Shown piece after piece: positions 1-5,105 of a DNA stretch of 10,057 nt; position 1 is the first letter of the stretch, and every line of letters begins with the position of its first letter. The position numbers were made by a program, and so were the translations under genes. Origin of the DNA: HGM11416 sp045596285 (lineage in GTDB: Bacteria > Bacillota > Clostridia > Christensenellales > Borkfalkiaceae); contig JAZOCA010000035.1 of assembly GCA_045596285.1 (NCBI GenBank), positions 1 to 10,057 on the forward strand, given 5' to 3'. The notes under the pieces are model-generated. The model ran no database searches, was not told where the DNA came from, and saw nothing but the letters and a program-made list of their open reading frames with translations.

Positions 1-37
1 TATAGATCGATTATTTACACTTTTAAATATTTACAAA

Positions 38-319
38 TCATTTTTCTTTGGGTATATTTGCTTCTATTATCGCTTTTGCAAATTCATAATAAGCATCACT
101 TTTTGCAATAGCAATTCCACGATCTATATCGCCGAAAAGAAGTAAGCCGTCGCCGGCGTTTAAATTAAAAATTTCACGCGCTTCTTTGGGGATAACAACT
201 TGACCTTTAACACCCATTTTAGTTACCCAAATGTATTTGCCCTTCTTTTCTGCTTCGTTAATTACTTTTGCATCAGTTAAACTTTCTTTTGCTTTTTCAT
301 ACTTGTTTTGCTCGCTCAT
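38..319 (-). CDS. AbrB/SpoVT-family DNA-binding regulator
   Basis: Small (93 aa) protein with a swapped-hairpin AbrB-type DNA-binding fold. Residues 31-75 carry the family signature: WVTKMGVKGQVVIP, then KEAREIFNLNAGDGL, then a short strand region. Proteins of this type dimerise and bind AT-rich DNA as transition-state or sporulation regulators, or act as MazE-like antitoxins. Here a lysine/glutamate-rich stretch of about 28 residues precedes the domain and a short helix (about 76-90) follows. The ATG at 319 is preceded by AGGAG (327-331) at 7 nt, which fixes the start. A consensus promoter lies far upstream (493-521), leaving a leader of about 167 nt. No toxin gene is adjacent, so a stand-alone transcription regulator is more likely than an antitoxin. 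Its target is unknown; the next downstream gene is outside the window. Family assignment is firm, specific role is not. Confidence 0.85.
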   Translation of the reverse strand: MSEQNKYEKAKESLTDAKVINEAEKKGKYIWVTKMGVKGQVVIPKEAREIFNLNAGDGLLLFGDIDRGIAIAKSDAYYEFAKAIIEANIPKEK

Positions 320-351
320 CTTTTTACTCCTTTTTGATTCGTCCTTAGTTG

Positions 352-378
352 TGTGTTAACATAAAAAGTATTTACACA
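352..378. repeat. Imperfect inverted repeat in the abrB-like leader
   Basis: TGTGTTAA and TTTACACA form an 8-bp inverted repeat with one mismatch around an 11-nt loop, about 35 nt upstream of the regulator's start codon. It could be an RNA hairpin near the ribosome binding site or an operator for autoregulation. The DNA is AT-rich, so chance is not excluded. Confidence 0.3.
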
Positions 379-395
379 TTTTTTTATAAAGTTTT

Positions 396-417
396 GTTAT
401 TTATAAACATAAATAAC
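396..417 (-). promoter_or_regulatory. Leader hairpin of the abrB-like gene
   Basis: GTTATTTAT / ATAAATAAC form a perfect 9-bp stem around a 4-nt loop inside the predicted 5' leader. No U-tract follows it on the minus strand, so it is not a terminator. It is a structural element of the leader of unknown function. Confidence 0.4.
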
Positions 418-492
418 CATCTTTCTTTATCGATAAACAGCTATTTTTTACAGCCACTACATAGTTGTTTTGTTAATCCATTTTATATCTTT

Positions 493-521
493 ATTATACT
501 CTTATAATTTTTTTATGTCAA
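493..521 (-). promoter_or_regulatory. SigA-type promoter for the abrB-like gene
   Basis: On the minus strand, TTGACA (516-521) and TATAAT (493-498) are separated by exactly 17 bp, a perfect match to the housekeeping promoter consensus. Transcription should begin near 486, about 167 nt before the start codon. Confidence 0.8.
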
Positions 522-539
522 ATAAAATTTAATACCTTT

Positions 540-583
540 CTTACTTTTCCTACTTTTCCGAAATGTAGGAAAGGAATAAGTAC
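540..583. repeat. Large dyad upstream of the abrB-like promoter
   Basis: TTTCCTAC (546-553) pairs with GTAGGAAA (565-572). The stem extends outward through CT/GG and CTTA (540-543)/TAAG (577-580) with a 2-nt bulge, and TTT/AAA can pair inside the loop. There is no U-tract on either side, so it is not an intrinsic terminator. It starts about 20 bp upstream of the -35 box at 516-521, which fits a regulator-binding site. The remaining DNA from 584 to 727 holds nothing I can identify. Confidence 0.4.
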
Positions 584-727
584 TATTTTATAATATTCTT
601 ATTTGATGTTTTTTATTACAAAATTTACTTAAATCTACAAATGTATAAAATACCATTACTTCTTACGTGGTAGAAGCAATTACCGATACTAAAAGGGGAG
701 ATTTATCAATTATAATTGCATATAAAC

Positions 728-758
728 AAAAAAAAATAAAGGCATAAAGCCTTTATTT
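728..758 (-). terminator. Strong intrinsic terminator of the candidate small RNA
   Basis: A perfect 10-bp stem (734-743 with 749-758) encloses a 5-nt loop. On the minus strand it runs straight into an uninterrupted U-tract (A-run at 728-736 on the plus strand). It lies more than 260 nt beyond the scfB terminator and no ORF ends here, so it must serve another transcript. Confidence 0.8.
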
Positions 759-865
759 GCGTATTATGAAGTTTATGAATGGACGCAATTTTTCTTAAAG
801 GAAGCACTCCATTATTCAAAGATACAGCAAATGCGATTTTCTGTATGTCGTAAACCTTTTTACAC
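728..865 (-). ncRNA. Candidate structured small RNA, family not recognised
   Basis: This stretch has no credible ORF but has all the parts of a small RNA gene: a promoter at 870-898, about 135-140 nt of foldable sequence and a strong terminator. Reading 5' to 3' on the minus strand I see a 5-bp hairpin (GUAAA-AAGG-UUUAC); a hairpin with AUACAG/CUGUAU extended by AAAU/AUUU across a 1x1 mismatch; a longer irregular hairpin built on UGAA..UGGA with UCCA..UUCA; then the terminator. I looked for landmarks of 6S RNA, SRP RNA, tmRNA, T-box and common riboswitches and found none. It could instead be a long trailer of scfB if the terminator at 1021-1064 leaks, but the dedicated promoter argues against that. 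Existence is moderately supported; function is unknown. Confidence 0.5.
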
Positions 866-869
866 TTAT

Positions 870-898
870 ATTATACGCAAAGAATAAAACTTCGTTAA
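870..898 (-). promoter_or_regulatory. Promoter of the candidate small RNA
   Basis: On the minus strand TTAACG (893-898, four of six consensus bases) and TATAAT (870-875, perfect) are spaced by 17 bp. The predicted start is near 863-865. Caution: the sequence around the -10 box also pairs with the 3' end of the RNA region, so it could be structural. From 899 to 1020 I see only AT-rich DNA with no feature. Confidence 0.55.
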
Positions 899-1020
899 TA
901 CTTTTTGAAATTTTTTTGAAACATTTTACTATCACATAATTAGTTTTTTAATATCAAATCAAATATTACACATGATTTAACAAATATGATATATTATTTA
1001 CTAATATTGTTTAGAAATAA

Positions 1021-1064
1021 AAAAACACGCAAATTGCCGTTTAACCGTGCTATAGCGTGTTTTT
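1021..1064 (-). terminator. Terminator downstream of scfB
   Basis: AAAAACACGC (1021-1030) pairs with GCGTGTTTTT (1055-1064) in a 10-bp stem with a 24-nt loop. It begins 7 nt after the scfB stop codon and is followed by a U-tract on the minus strand. T-runs flank both sides, so it may work in both directions. The large loop is unusual and contains one copy of the CTATAG repeat (1040-1059). Confidence 0.65.
1040..1059 (-). repeat. CTATAG intergenic repeat, copy C
   Basis: On the minus strand this reads CACGCTATAGCACGGTTAAA, identical at 17 of 20 positions to the copy at 3209-3228. It sits within the loop and 3' stem arm of the scfB terminator. Confidence 0.5.
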
Positions 1065-1070
1065 TATTTA

Positions 1071-2393
1071 CTATTCTTCTTTCAATTTAGATAAAATATG
1101 CATTGCGCATTCCGTACGGGCCTTTAACATTTCACACGTTTGTTTATATGGCTTGTTAATATCGCCGTTAAAAACGTAGTTGTTTGCAGCGCACCCACCA
1201 CTACAATGGTAGCGAGCAAAGCAATTTTCGCATCCTTCACGAGTGAATAACGAACTGTTTTTAAACTTTGCGCGAATTTCTTCATTTATTTTGCCTTCGA
1301 ATACGTTACCCATATAAAATTCAGGCTTATCGGCAAACTGATGACAAGGATATATGTCGCCAACAGGTGTTACTGAAAAATATTCATTACCTGCGCCACA
1401 AGCATTAACGCGCTTTGCAAGGCAAGGACCGCCTTCTAAATCAATGGTAAAGTGGAAGAAGTGAAAACCGTTGCCTTCTTTTCTACGTTTAATATATTCG
1501 CGAGCCAAACGCTTGTATTCTTCTTTGATTTCGGGAAGCATTTCTTCGGTTATTGCAAGTTCGTGCTCTTTATCTAAAACAACGGGCTCTAGTGAAATTT
1601 CTTTAAAACCACTGTCTGCCATAAATAAAACGTCTTTAGCAAAATCCAGATTTTTATTTGTAAAAGTGCCCCTTATGTAATAACTTTTATCACCGCGGTT
1701 AGCAACGAAATTTTTAAAATTTTCTATGATAACTTCAAAACTGCCCTTTCCGTTTATCGTTTTTCTTACGTCGTCGTGAATTTCTTGCCTACCATCTAAA
1801 CTTAACACGACGTTTTCCATATTTTCGTTTAGCCAGTTAGCAATTTCCCCCTTTAAAAGAACGCCGTTAGTAGTCATTGTAAATAAGAATTTCTTACCCA
1901 AAGCAGCAGCCTTTTCGTTTGCGTATTCAACAACCTTTTTAACAACGTCAAAATTGAGTAGAGGTTCTCCGCCAAAGAAATCCATTTCAAGTATTTTACG
2001 ATTACCAGAGTTTTCGATTAAGAAGTCAACCGCCTTAAGCGCTACTTCTTCACTCATCATTTCTCGATGACCTTTATAATCGCCCGTGCCTGCAAAACAA
2101 TACTTACAACGCAAATTACAATCGTGGCATATATGCAAGCAAAGAGCCTTTACGTACTCGCTTTTTGGAGGAGCAACGGCAACGTCTTCTTGCATCAATA
2201 TTCCTTGGGTTTTTAATTCGTTTATTTCACTTTCTATTTCTTGCACAACTGAAAGATCTACCCCACCTAAATCGTAAGGTAAACCTTGCATCTTATTTAT
2301 AACTTGACAGGTAAGCGCGTCACATACGTGCAAACTACCGCTTGCTACGTCGTATAAATAATAATCACCGTCAAAAGAAAAACAATGTACCAT
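1071..2393 (-). CDS. scfB: SCIFF (ranthipeptide) radical SAM/SPASM maturase
   Basis: This 440-aa enzyme is of the CteB type and installs a Cys-to-Thr thioether in the SCIFF precursor, using S-adenosylmethionine and iron-sulfur clusters. Residues 1-75 form the precursor-binding region (RRE-like), opening with the MVH start typical of the family. The radical SAM cluster motif CNLRCKYC has cysteines at 92, 96 and 99, followed by GGEP at 141-144. The C-terminal SPASM region supplies Cys 324, 332, 350, 388, 391, 397, 401 and 420 for auxiliary clusters. The gene is full length and follows the precursor gene by 119 nt. GGAG (2405-2408) sits 11 nt before the ATG, a slightly long spacing. No promoter is visible between the intergenic terminator and the start, so expression probably depends on read-through from the scfA promoter. 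Confidence 0.95.
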   Translation of the reverse strand: MVHCFSFDGDYYLYDVASGSLHVCDALTCQVINKMQGLPYDLGGVDLSVVQEIESEINELKTQGILMQEDVAVAPPKSEYVKALCLHICHDCNLRCKYCFAGTGDYKGHREMMSEEVALKAVDFLIENSGNRKILEMDFFGGEPLLNFDVVKKVVEYANEKAAALGKKFLFTMTTNGVLLKGEIANWLNENMENVVLSLDGRQEIHDDVRKTINGKGSFEVIIENFKNFVANRGDKSYYIRGTFTNKNLDFAKDVLFMADSGFKEISLEPVVLDKEHELAITEEMLPEIKEEYKRLAREYIKRRKEGNGFHFFHFTIDLEGGPCLAKRVNACGAGNEYFSVTPVGDIYPCHQFADKPEFYMGNVFEGKINEEIRAKFKNSSLFTREGCENCFARYHCSGGCAANNYVFNGDINKPYKQTCEMLKARTECAMHILSKLKEE

Positions 2394-2422
2394 GATGTTA
2401 ATGACTCCAAAAATTTCTTACT

Positions 2423-2454
2423 AAAAAAATGGCTTTTACCTTAAGGAAAAAGCC
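2423..2454 (-). terminator. Intrinsic terminator between scfA and scfB
   Basis: GGCTTTT (2431-2437) pairs with AAAAGCC (2448-2454), the stem continues through CC/GG across an A-A mismatch, and a U-tract follows on the minus strand (A-run 2423-2429). It lies between precursor and maturase, 59 nt beyond the scfA stop, so it should end most precursor transcripts and let only some reach scfB. Confidence 0.65.
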
Positions 2455-2466
2455 GTAACAAAACTG

Positions 2467-2485
2467 GGGTTGATAAAATCAACCC
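2467..2485 (-). promoter_or_regulatory. Intergenic hairpin 3' of scfA
   Basis: GGGTTGAT (2467-2474) and ATCAACCC (2478-2485) form a perfect 8-bp stem with a 3-nt loop, followed on the minus strand by only a short T-run. It sits between the scfA stop and the terminator and may be an RNA-stabilising 3' hairpin or an upstream partial terminator. Confidence 0.5.
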
Positions 2486-2512
2486 ACTATATTCCGTTGA
2501 TTAAGCAGAAAA

Positions 2513-2674
2513 TTAGCAAATTTCTTTAATTTCTTTTTCTCTTGTTTGCTTTTCACAAGATTGGTTACCAACGGTGCAACTAGTTTTACATGCTGATTGA
2601 CAAGTGCTTCTGCATTCGCCACAAGCGGTAACGTTCTTCTTTTGTGCTACTGCAACAGTTTTAATTCTTTTCAT
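2513..2674 (-). CDS. scfA: SCIFF ranthipeptide precursor
   Basis: This 53-aa ribosomal peptide precursor starts MKRIKT and carries the SCIFF core: ACGECRSTCQSACKTSC followed by TVGNQSC. The six family cysteines are at 18, 21, 25, 29, 33 and 40. In the characterised homologue CteA the maturase links a Cys to a Thr five residues downstream (Cys32-Thr37); the equivalent pair here is Cys29-Thr34. This copy departs from the usual form in ending with a charged tail (EKQTREKEIKEI) and a seventh cysteine, Cys53, as the last residue. A GGAGGT ribosome site (2683-2688) lies 8 nt before the ATG, and a near-consensus promoter is just upstream. The maturase gene follows. Identification rests on the very distinctive core and the neighbour. 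The biological role of the mature peptide is not settled; quorum-type signalling has been proposed for the class. Confidence 0.95.
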   Translation of the reverse strand: MKRIKTVAVAQKKNVTACGECRSTCQSACKTSCTVGNQSCEKQTREKEIKEIC

Positions 2675-2711
2675 CTTGAGTGACCTCCGTCATTCTTTTT
2701 TATCCTTTTAC

Positions 2712-2740
2712 ATTATACACTATTTACCTTTTAATTTCAA
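2712..2740 (-). promoter_or_regulatory. Promoter of scfA
   Basis: On the minus strand TTGAAA (2735-2740) and TATAAT (2712-2717) are spaced by 17 bp. The predicted start near 2705 gives a leader of about 30 nt with a strong GGAGGT site. The -35 box lies just past the stop codon of the upstream membrane protein gene, so scfA is a separate transcription unit. Confidence 0.75.
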
Positions 2741-2745
2741 CTGCT

Positions 2746-3123
2746 TTAACTCTTATTTTTTAAATTTACAAAAATTATTGCAAAAATGATGCCAAAAATA
2801 ACGCAAAATATACTATTTATTATAAATTCGCCTATATTTATCGTACCGGATATTGCAAAAAATAAAAGTTGCACAAAAATGCAGGTAACCAAGCCGGCTA
2901 TACTACCTTTTAAAATCGCTTTTTCTTTAACGCATATTAACACGCATAAACCTACTGAAAGCAATCGAATTATCGTATTAATAACAGATAAACCTTTTTG
3001 CGAAACGCCTGTAAACGTTATTATTACAGAAAAGAAAGTTAATAAAATAAGAGCAAACAATACCGATATAAAAACGCCTAATAAAAGTTTTATTATAAAA
3101 TTGTTCTTGGTTAATATCTTCAT
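2746..3123 (-). CDS. Four-helix membrane protein, YrzE/TIGR04086-like
   Basis: A hydrophobic protein of about 125 aa with four predicted transmembrane helices. Counted from a GTG at 3132 these are at about residues 14-40, 46-68, 74-95 and 102-124, with short basic ends. I place the start at the ATG at 3123 instead of that GTG, because the only ribosome-site-like AGG lies one base from the GTG but 10 nt from the ATG. Size, topology and position next to yajC match the YrzE/TIGR04086 family; in Bacillus subtilis yrzE lies beside the yajC homologue in the same ruv-queA-tgt cluster. No function is established for this family, and no catalytic residues are evident. Assignment relies on topology plus synteny more than on motif identity. 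I could not identify a convincing promoter; it may be read by leakage from the yajC terminator. Confidence 0.7.
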   Translation of the reverse strand: MKILTKNNFIIKLLLGVFISVLFALILLTFFSVIITFTGVSQKGLSVINTIIRLLSVGLCVLICVKEKAILKGSIAGLVTCIFVQLLFFAISGTINIGEFIINSIFCVIFGIIFAIIFVNLKNKS

Positions 3124-3208
3124 AAAAAACACGCCTGTTTTATTTTATTAACACCAAAAGAAAAATATAACCAAAGGTAAAAAATATTTAAATAAATATA
3201 AAAATATA

Positions 3209-3228
3209 GTTAATCGCGCTATAGCGTG
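3209..3228 (-). repeat. CTATAG intergenic repeat, copy A
   Basis: On the minus strand this reads CACGCTATAGCGCGATTAAC; I use it as the reference copy. It lies between the yajC terminator and the yrzE-like gene. In the plus orientation it also forms a short hairpin followed by TTTTT, so it could end plus-strand transcripts. Confidence 0.5.
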
Positions 3229-3235
3229 ATTTTTA

Positions 3236-3268
3236 CAAAAAAATAAACCGCCCAAATAAGGCGGTTTA
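3236..3268 (-). terminator. Terminator downstream of yajC
   Basis: AAACCGCC (3245-3252) pairs with GGCGGTTT (3260-3267), extended by one T-A pair, with a 7-nt loop. A U-tract follows on the minus strand. It starts within 10 nt of the yajC stop and closes the ruvC-to-yajC unit. Confidence 0.85.
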
Positions 3269-3274
3269 AATAAA

Positions 3275-3715
3275 TTATTCTTCTGTTGTTTCTGTTGATT
3301 GAGCGGTAGTTTCTTCCGCTACTTCTTCGCTTTCTTCCACTTCTACAACGCTGTTATCTACGCTTTCGATAGGGGGAATAACTTGGTAAATTGCCATCTT
3401 ATCTACTTTGATGTATGAACAGTTTTCTTCGCTACCGGTTTTAAGAACAAAGGTTTCCATTTCTCTATCGATTTCAACAATTTCACCGTATATAAGACCG
3501 ATTGTTTTAACAACGTCACCAACTTTAAGGCTATTCATCTTCTTATCTACTTCTTGCTGTTGTTTTTTTCTTTGACGAGAATTAATAAACATGAAAAGAA
3601 TGATTAACGCTATGGGAATAATCCAAATTAACGCATTAGTTAATGGATTAGACGGAGCGCTACTGGTTGTTGATGAGTTTGTTTGTTCCGCTAATAAATT
3701 GATTAATAAATTCAT
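3275..3715 (-). CDS. yajC: Preprotein translocase accessory subunit YajC
   Basis: Single-pass inner membrane protein associated with the SecDF part of the Sec translocon. One transmembrane helix spans about residues 28-44 and is followed by the typical basic, glutamine-rich stretch NSRQRKKQQQEVDKKMNSL. The YajC beta core follows: KVGDVVKTIGLIYGEIVEID (64-83) and a strand region to about 112. At 146 aa it is longer than the usual 85-110 residues. The excess is a hydrophilic N-terminal segment (Ser/Thr/Asn, about 10-24) and an acidic Glu/Thr-rich tail (about 117-146). AGGAG lies 6 nt before the ATG at 3715. It follows tgt, the usual Bacillota and proteobacterial order, with a 131-nt gap that holds its own promoter. 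Confidence 0.93.
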   Translation of the reverse strand: MNLLINLLAEQTNSSTTSSAPSNPLTNALIWIIPIALIILFMFINSRQRKKQQQEVDKKMNSLKVGDVVKTIGLIYGEIVEIDREMETFVLKTGSEENCSYIKVDKMAIYQVIPPIESVDNSVVEVEESEEVAEETTAQSTETTEE

Positions 3716-3798
3716 AATTTTCTCCTGGCGATTAGCCTTATTTTATTTTTCGCAGTAATTTCTGCATCTTTTTCAGTTATTGTACTTTTGCACTTAAT

Positions 3799-3827
3799 AT
3801 GATAAATATATTTTACTATTTTGGCAA
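3799..3827 (-). promoter_or_regulatory. Probable internal promoter for yajC
   Basis: On the minus strand TTGCCA (3822-3827) and TATCAT (3799-3804) are spaced by 17 bp, each five of six consensus bases. The start near 3792 would give a leader of about 77 nt and let yajC be expressed independently of tgt. Confidence 0.55.
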
Positions 3828-3846
3828 CTTATTTTAAGGTCTATTA

Positions 3847-4962
3847 TTAAATTTTACCATATTTTGCATAAAATTCTTTAACAAAATCGTCCAAATAGTC
3901 ACCGATTATCGCTTTTCTTAGGTTTTTCGCCAAATTAACAAGGAAAGTTACGTTGTGAATTGAAAGCAACATACCGCCAAGCATCTCGCCCGTATTAATT
4001 AGGTGACGAAGATATGCTTTAGAGTAATTTCGGCAACAGTAACAATCACATTCGGGATCTAACGGGGTGTAATCTTCTTTATATTTGCCGTTTCTTACAA
4101 CAACTTTACCCTGTGAAGTCATAGCAGTTCCGTTACGGGCAATTCTAGTGCCTAAAACGCAGTCGAACATATCTATTCCGCGCAATACGCCTTCAATGAT
4201 GCAATCGGGGCTACCAACGCCCATTAAATATCTTGGCATATCGGTGGGATATTTATCTTGCATAAAAGATAAAATATCATACATCATTTCCTTTGGTTCG
4301 CCAACCGATAAACCGCCTATTCCCAAACCGCATTTTGCATAGGGAATCGTTTCACGTAAAGAAATTTCTCTTAAATCTTTATACATATTACCCTGCACGA
4401 TAGGAAACATCATTTGTTTGGGGTTTTTATGCTCGTTATAACAACGGTCTAGCCACCTTAAAGTTCTTTCCATTGCTTGCTTAGATCCCTTATAATCCAT
4501 TCCGTAAGGACTGCATTGATCGAAAGCCATAATAATATCCGCACCCAAATTGTTTTCTATTTGAATGGCTTTTTCAGGAGTGATAAAATGCTTAGAGCCA
4601 TCCACGTTAGAAGCAAACAACACGCCGTCTTCTTTAATATTATTTAATTTTGCAAGTGAAAATACCTGAAATCCACCGCTATCGGTTAAAATCGGCCTAT
4701 CCCAGTTCATGAATTTATGAAGTCCACCAGCGTTTTTAACGATTTCATCGCCTGGTCTCATATACAAATGATACGTATTTGAAAGTATTATTTGCGCGCC
4801 TGCTTCTTTTAAGTCCCGCGGGAGAACGCCTTTAACCGTCGCTTGAGTGCCAACGGGCATATAAACGGGGGTTTCGATATCGCCGTGCGGGGTGTGAAGA
4901 ATACCCGCCCTTGCCCCATATTTTAAGTCTTGTTTAATTAGTTCGTATGAAAATTCTGCCAT
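3847..4962 (-). CDS. tgt: Queuine/preQ1 tRNA-ribosyltransferase
   Basis: Exchanges guanine-34 for preQ1 in the anticodon of GUN tRNAs (Asp, Asn, His, Tyr), a step of queuosine synthesis. The 371-aa length is normal for bacterial Tgt. Substrate-pocket motif LTDSGGFQVFSL has Asp94. The proposed nucleophile is Asp267 in MFDCVL. The zinc site is Cys305, Cys307, Cys310 and His336, in the expected CxCxxC...H spacing. One oddity is Gly271 in DCVLGTRIARNG, where most bacterial enzymes have Pro (VLPTR). The N-terminus aligns with the family start, but no Shine-Dalgarno precedes the ATG, only A-rich sequence, so translation may be weak. It pairs with queA upstream, which acts on the next step. There is no queCDEF here, so preQ1 supply cannot be judged from this window. 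Confidence 0.97.
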   Translation of the reverse strand: MAEFSYELIKQDLKYGARAGILHTPHGDIETPVYMPVGTQATVKGVLPRDLKEAGAQIILSNTYHLYMRPGDEIVKNAGGLHKFMNWDRPILTDSGGFQVFSLAKLNNIKEDGVLFASNVDGSKHFITPEKAIQIENNLGADIIMAFDQCSPYGMDYKGSKQAMERTLRWLDRCYNEHKNPKQMMFPIVQGNMYKDLREISLRETIPYAKCGLGIGGLSVGEPKEMMYDILSFMQDKYPTDMPRYLMGVGSPDCIIEGVLRGIDMFDCVLGTRIARNGTAMTSQGKVVVRNGKYKEDYTPLDPECDCYCCRNYSKAYLRHLINTGEMLGGMLLSIHNVTFLVNLAKNLRKAIIGDYLDDFVKEFYAKYGKI

Positions 4963-4980
4963 AATTTTTTTACTAAAAGT

Positions 4981-5000
4981 AGGTCTATAGAGCGATAAAC
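4981..5000 (+). repeat. CTATAG intergenic repeat, copy E
   Basis: On the plus strand this reads AGGTCTATAGAGCGATAAAC, 14 of 20 positions matching the copy at 3209-3228. It lies in the queA-tgt gap and overlaps the left arm of the dyad at 4991-5025. Confidence 0.4.
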
Positions 5001-5025
5001 GACCATTTAAATTATTTTTATCGCT
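4991..5025 (-). promoter_or_regulatory. Inverted repeat in the tgt leader
   Basis: AGCGATAAA (4991-4999) and TTTATCGCT (5017-5025) form a perfect 9-bp stem with a 17-nt loop, about 30 nt before the tgt start. No U-tract follows on the minus strand, so it is not a terminator. It could be an operator or a leader hairpin. I checked for a preQ1 riboswitch and saw none of its conserved elements. Confidence 0.4.
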
Positions 5026-5071
5026 TAAAAAAATATCGTATGGAAAAAGTTTTAAATCTTGATTTATCAGT

Positions 5072-5100
5072 AAAAAGCAAATTTGTTTTTAAATATTGCT
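5072..5100 (-). terminator. Weak terminator-like hairpin after queA
   Basis: AGCAA (5076-5080) pairs with TTGCT (5096-5100) and ATTT with AAAT inside, with a 6-nt loop and a short U-tract on the minus strand. It lies 6 nt after the queA stop. The stem is AT-rich and bulged, so at most it lowers read-through into tgt. Confidence 0.3.
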
Positions 5101-5105
5101 ACTAA

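Noticed and set aside
38..319. MazE-type antitoxin of a toxin-antitoxin pair
   Set aside because: No overlapping or adjacent toxin gene is visible upstream, and the gene has its own long leader; the downstream side is outside the window, so this is not fully excluded.
1..380. TATTTACAC repeated at 12, 29 (partial) and 369 as operator sites flanking the abrB-like gene
   Set aside because: The motif is short and AT-rich, and similar TATTTAC strings occur elsewhere in the window (for example near 1066 and 2721).
589..594. Plus-strand TATAAT as a promoter
   Set aside because: No acceptable -35 at 16-18 bp and no gene or terminator on that strand to serve.
590..656. Tiny minus-strand ORF of about 22 codons starting ATGGTATTTTAT
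   Set aside because: No credible ribosome binding site, no conserved feature, and well within chance for AT-rich DNA.
690..750. AAGGGGAG-like ribosome site on the plus strand
   Set aside because: Only an ATT-initiated 12-codon frame follows, running into the terminator; too short to support.
1471..1680. Plus-strand ORFs inside scfB, tgt, ruvB, ruvA and others
   Set aside because: They lie antisense to strongly conserved genes, lack ribosome sites and show no recognisable domains.
2746..3132. GTG start at 3132 for the yrzE-like gene
   Set aside because: The AGG ribosome-site candidate is one base from this GTG but well placed for the ATG at 3123.
2786..3151. Plus-strand 121-aa ORF opposite the yrzE-like gene
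   Set aside because: It is the complement of four hydrophobic helices; the minus-strand product has clean membrane topology and conserved synteny.
4963..5030. preQ1 riboswitch before tgt
   Set aside because: The conserved preQ1-I/II elements are absent; only a simple inverted repeat is present.
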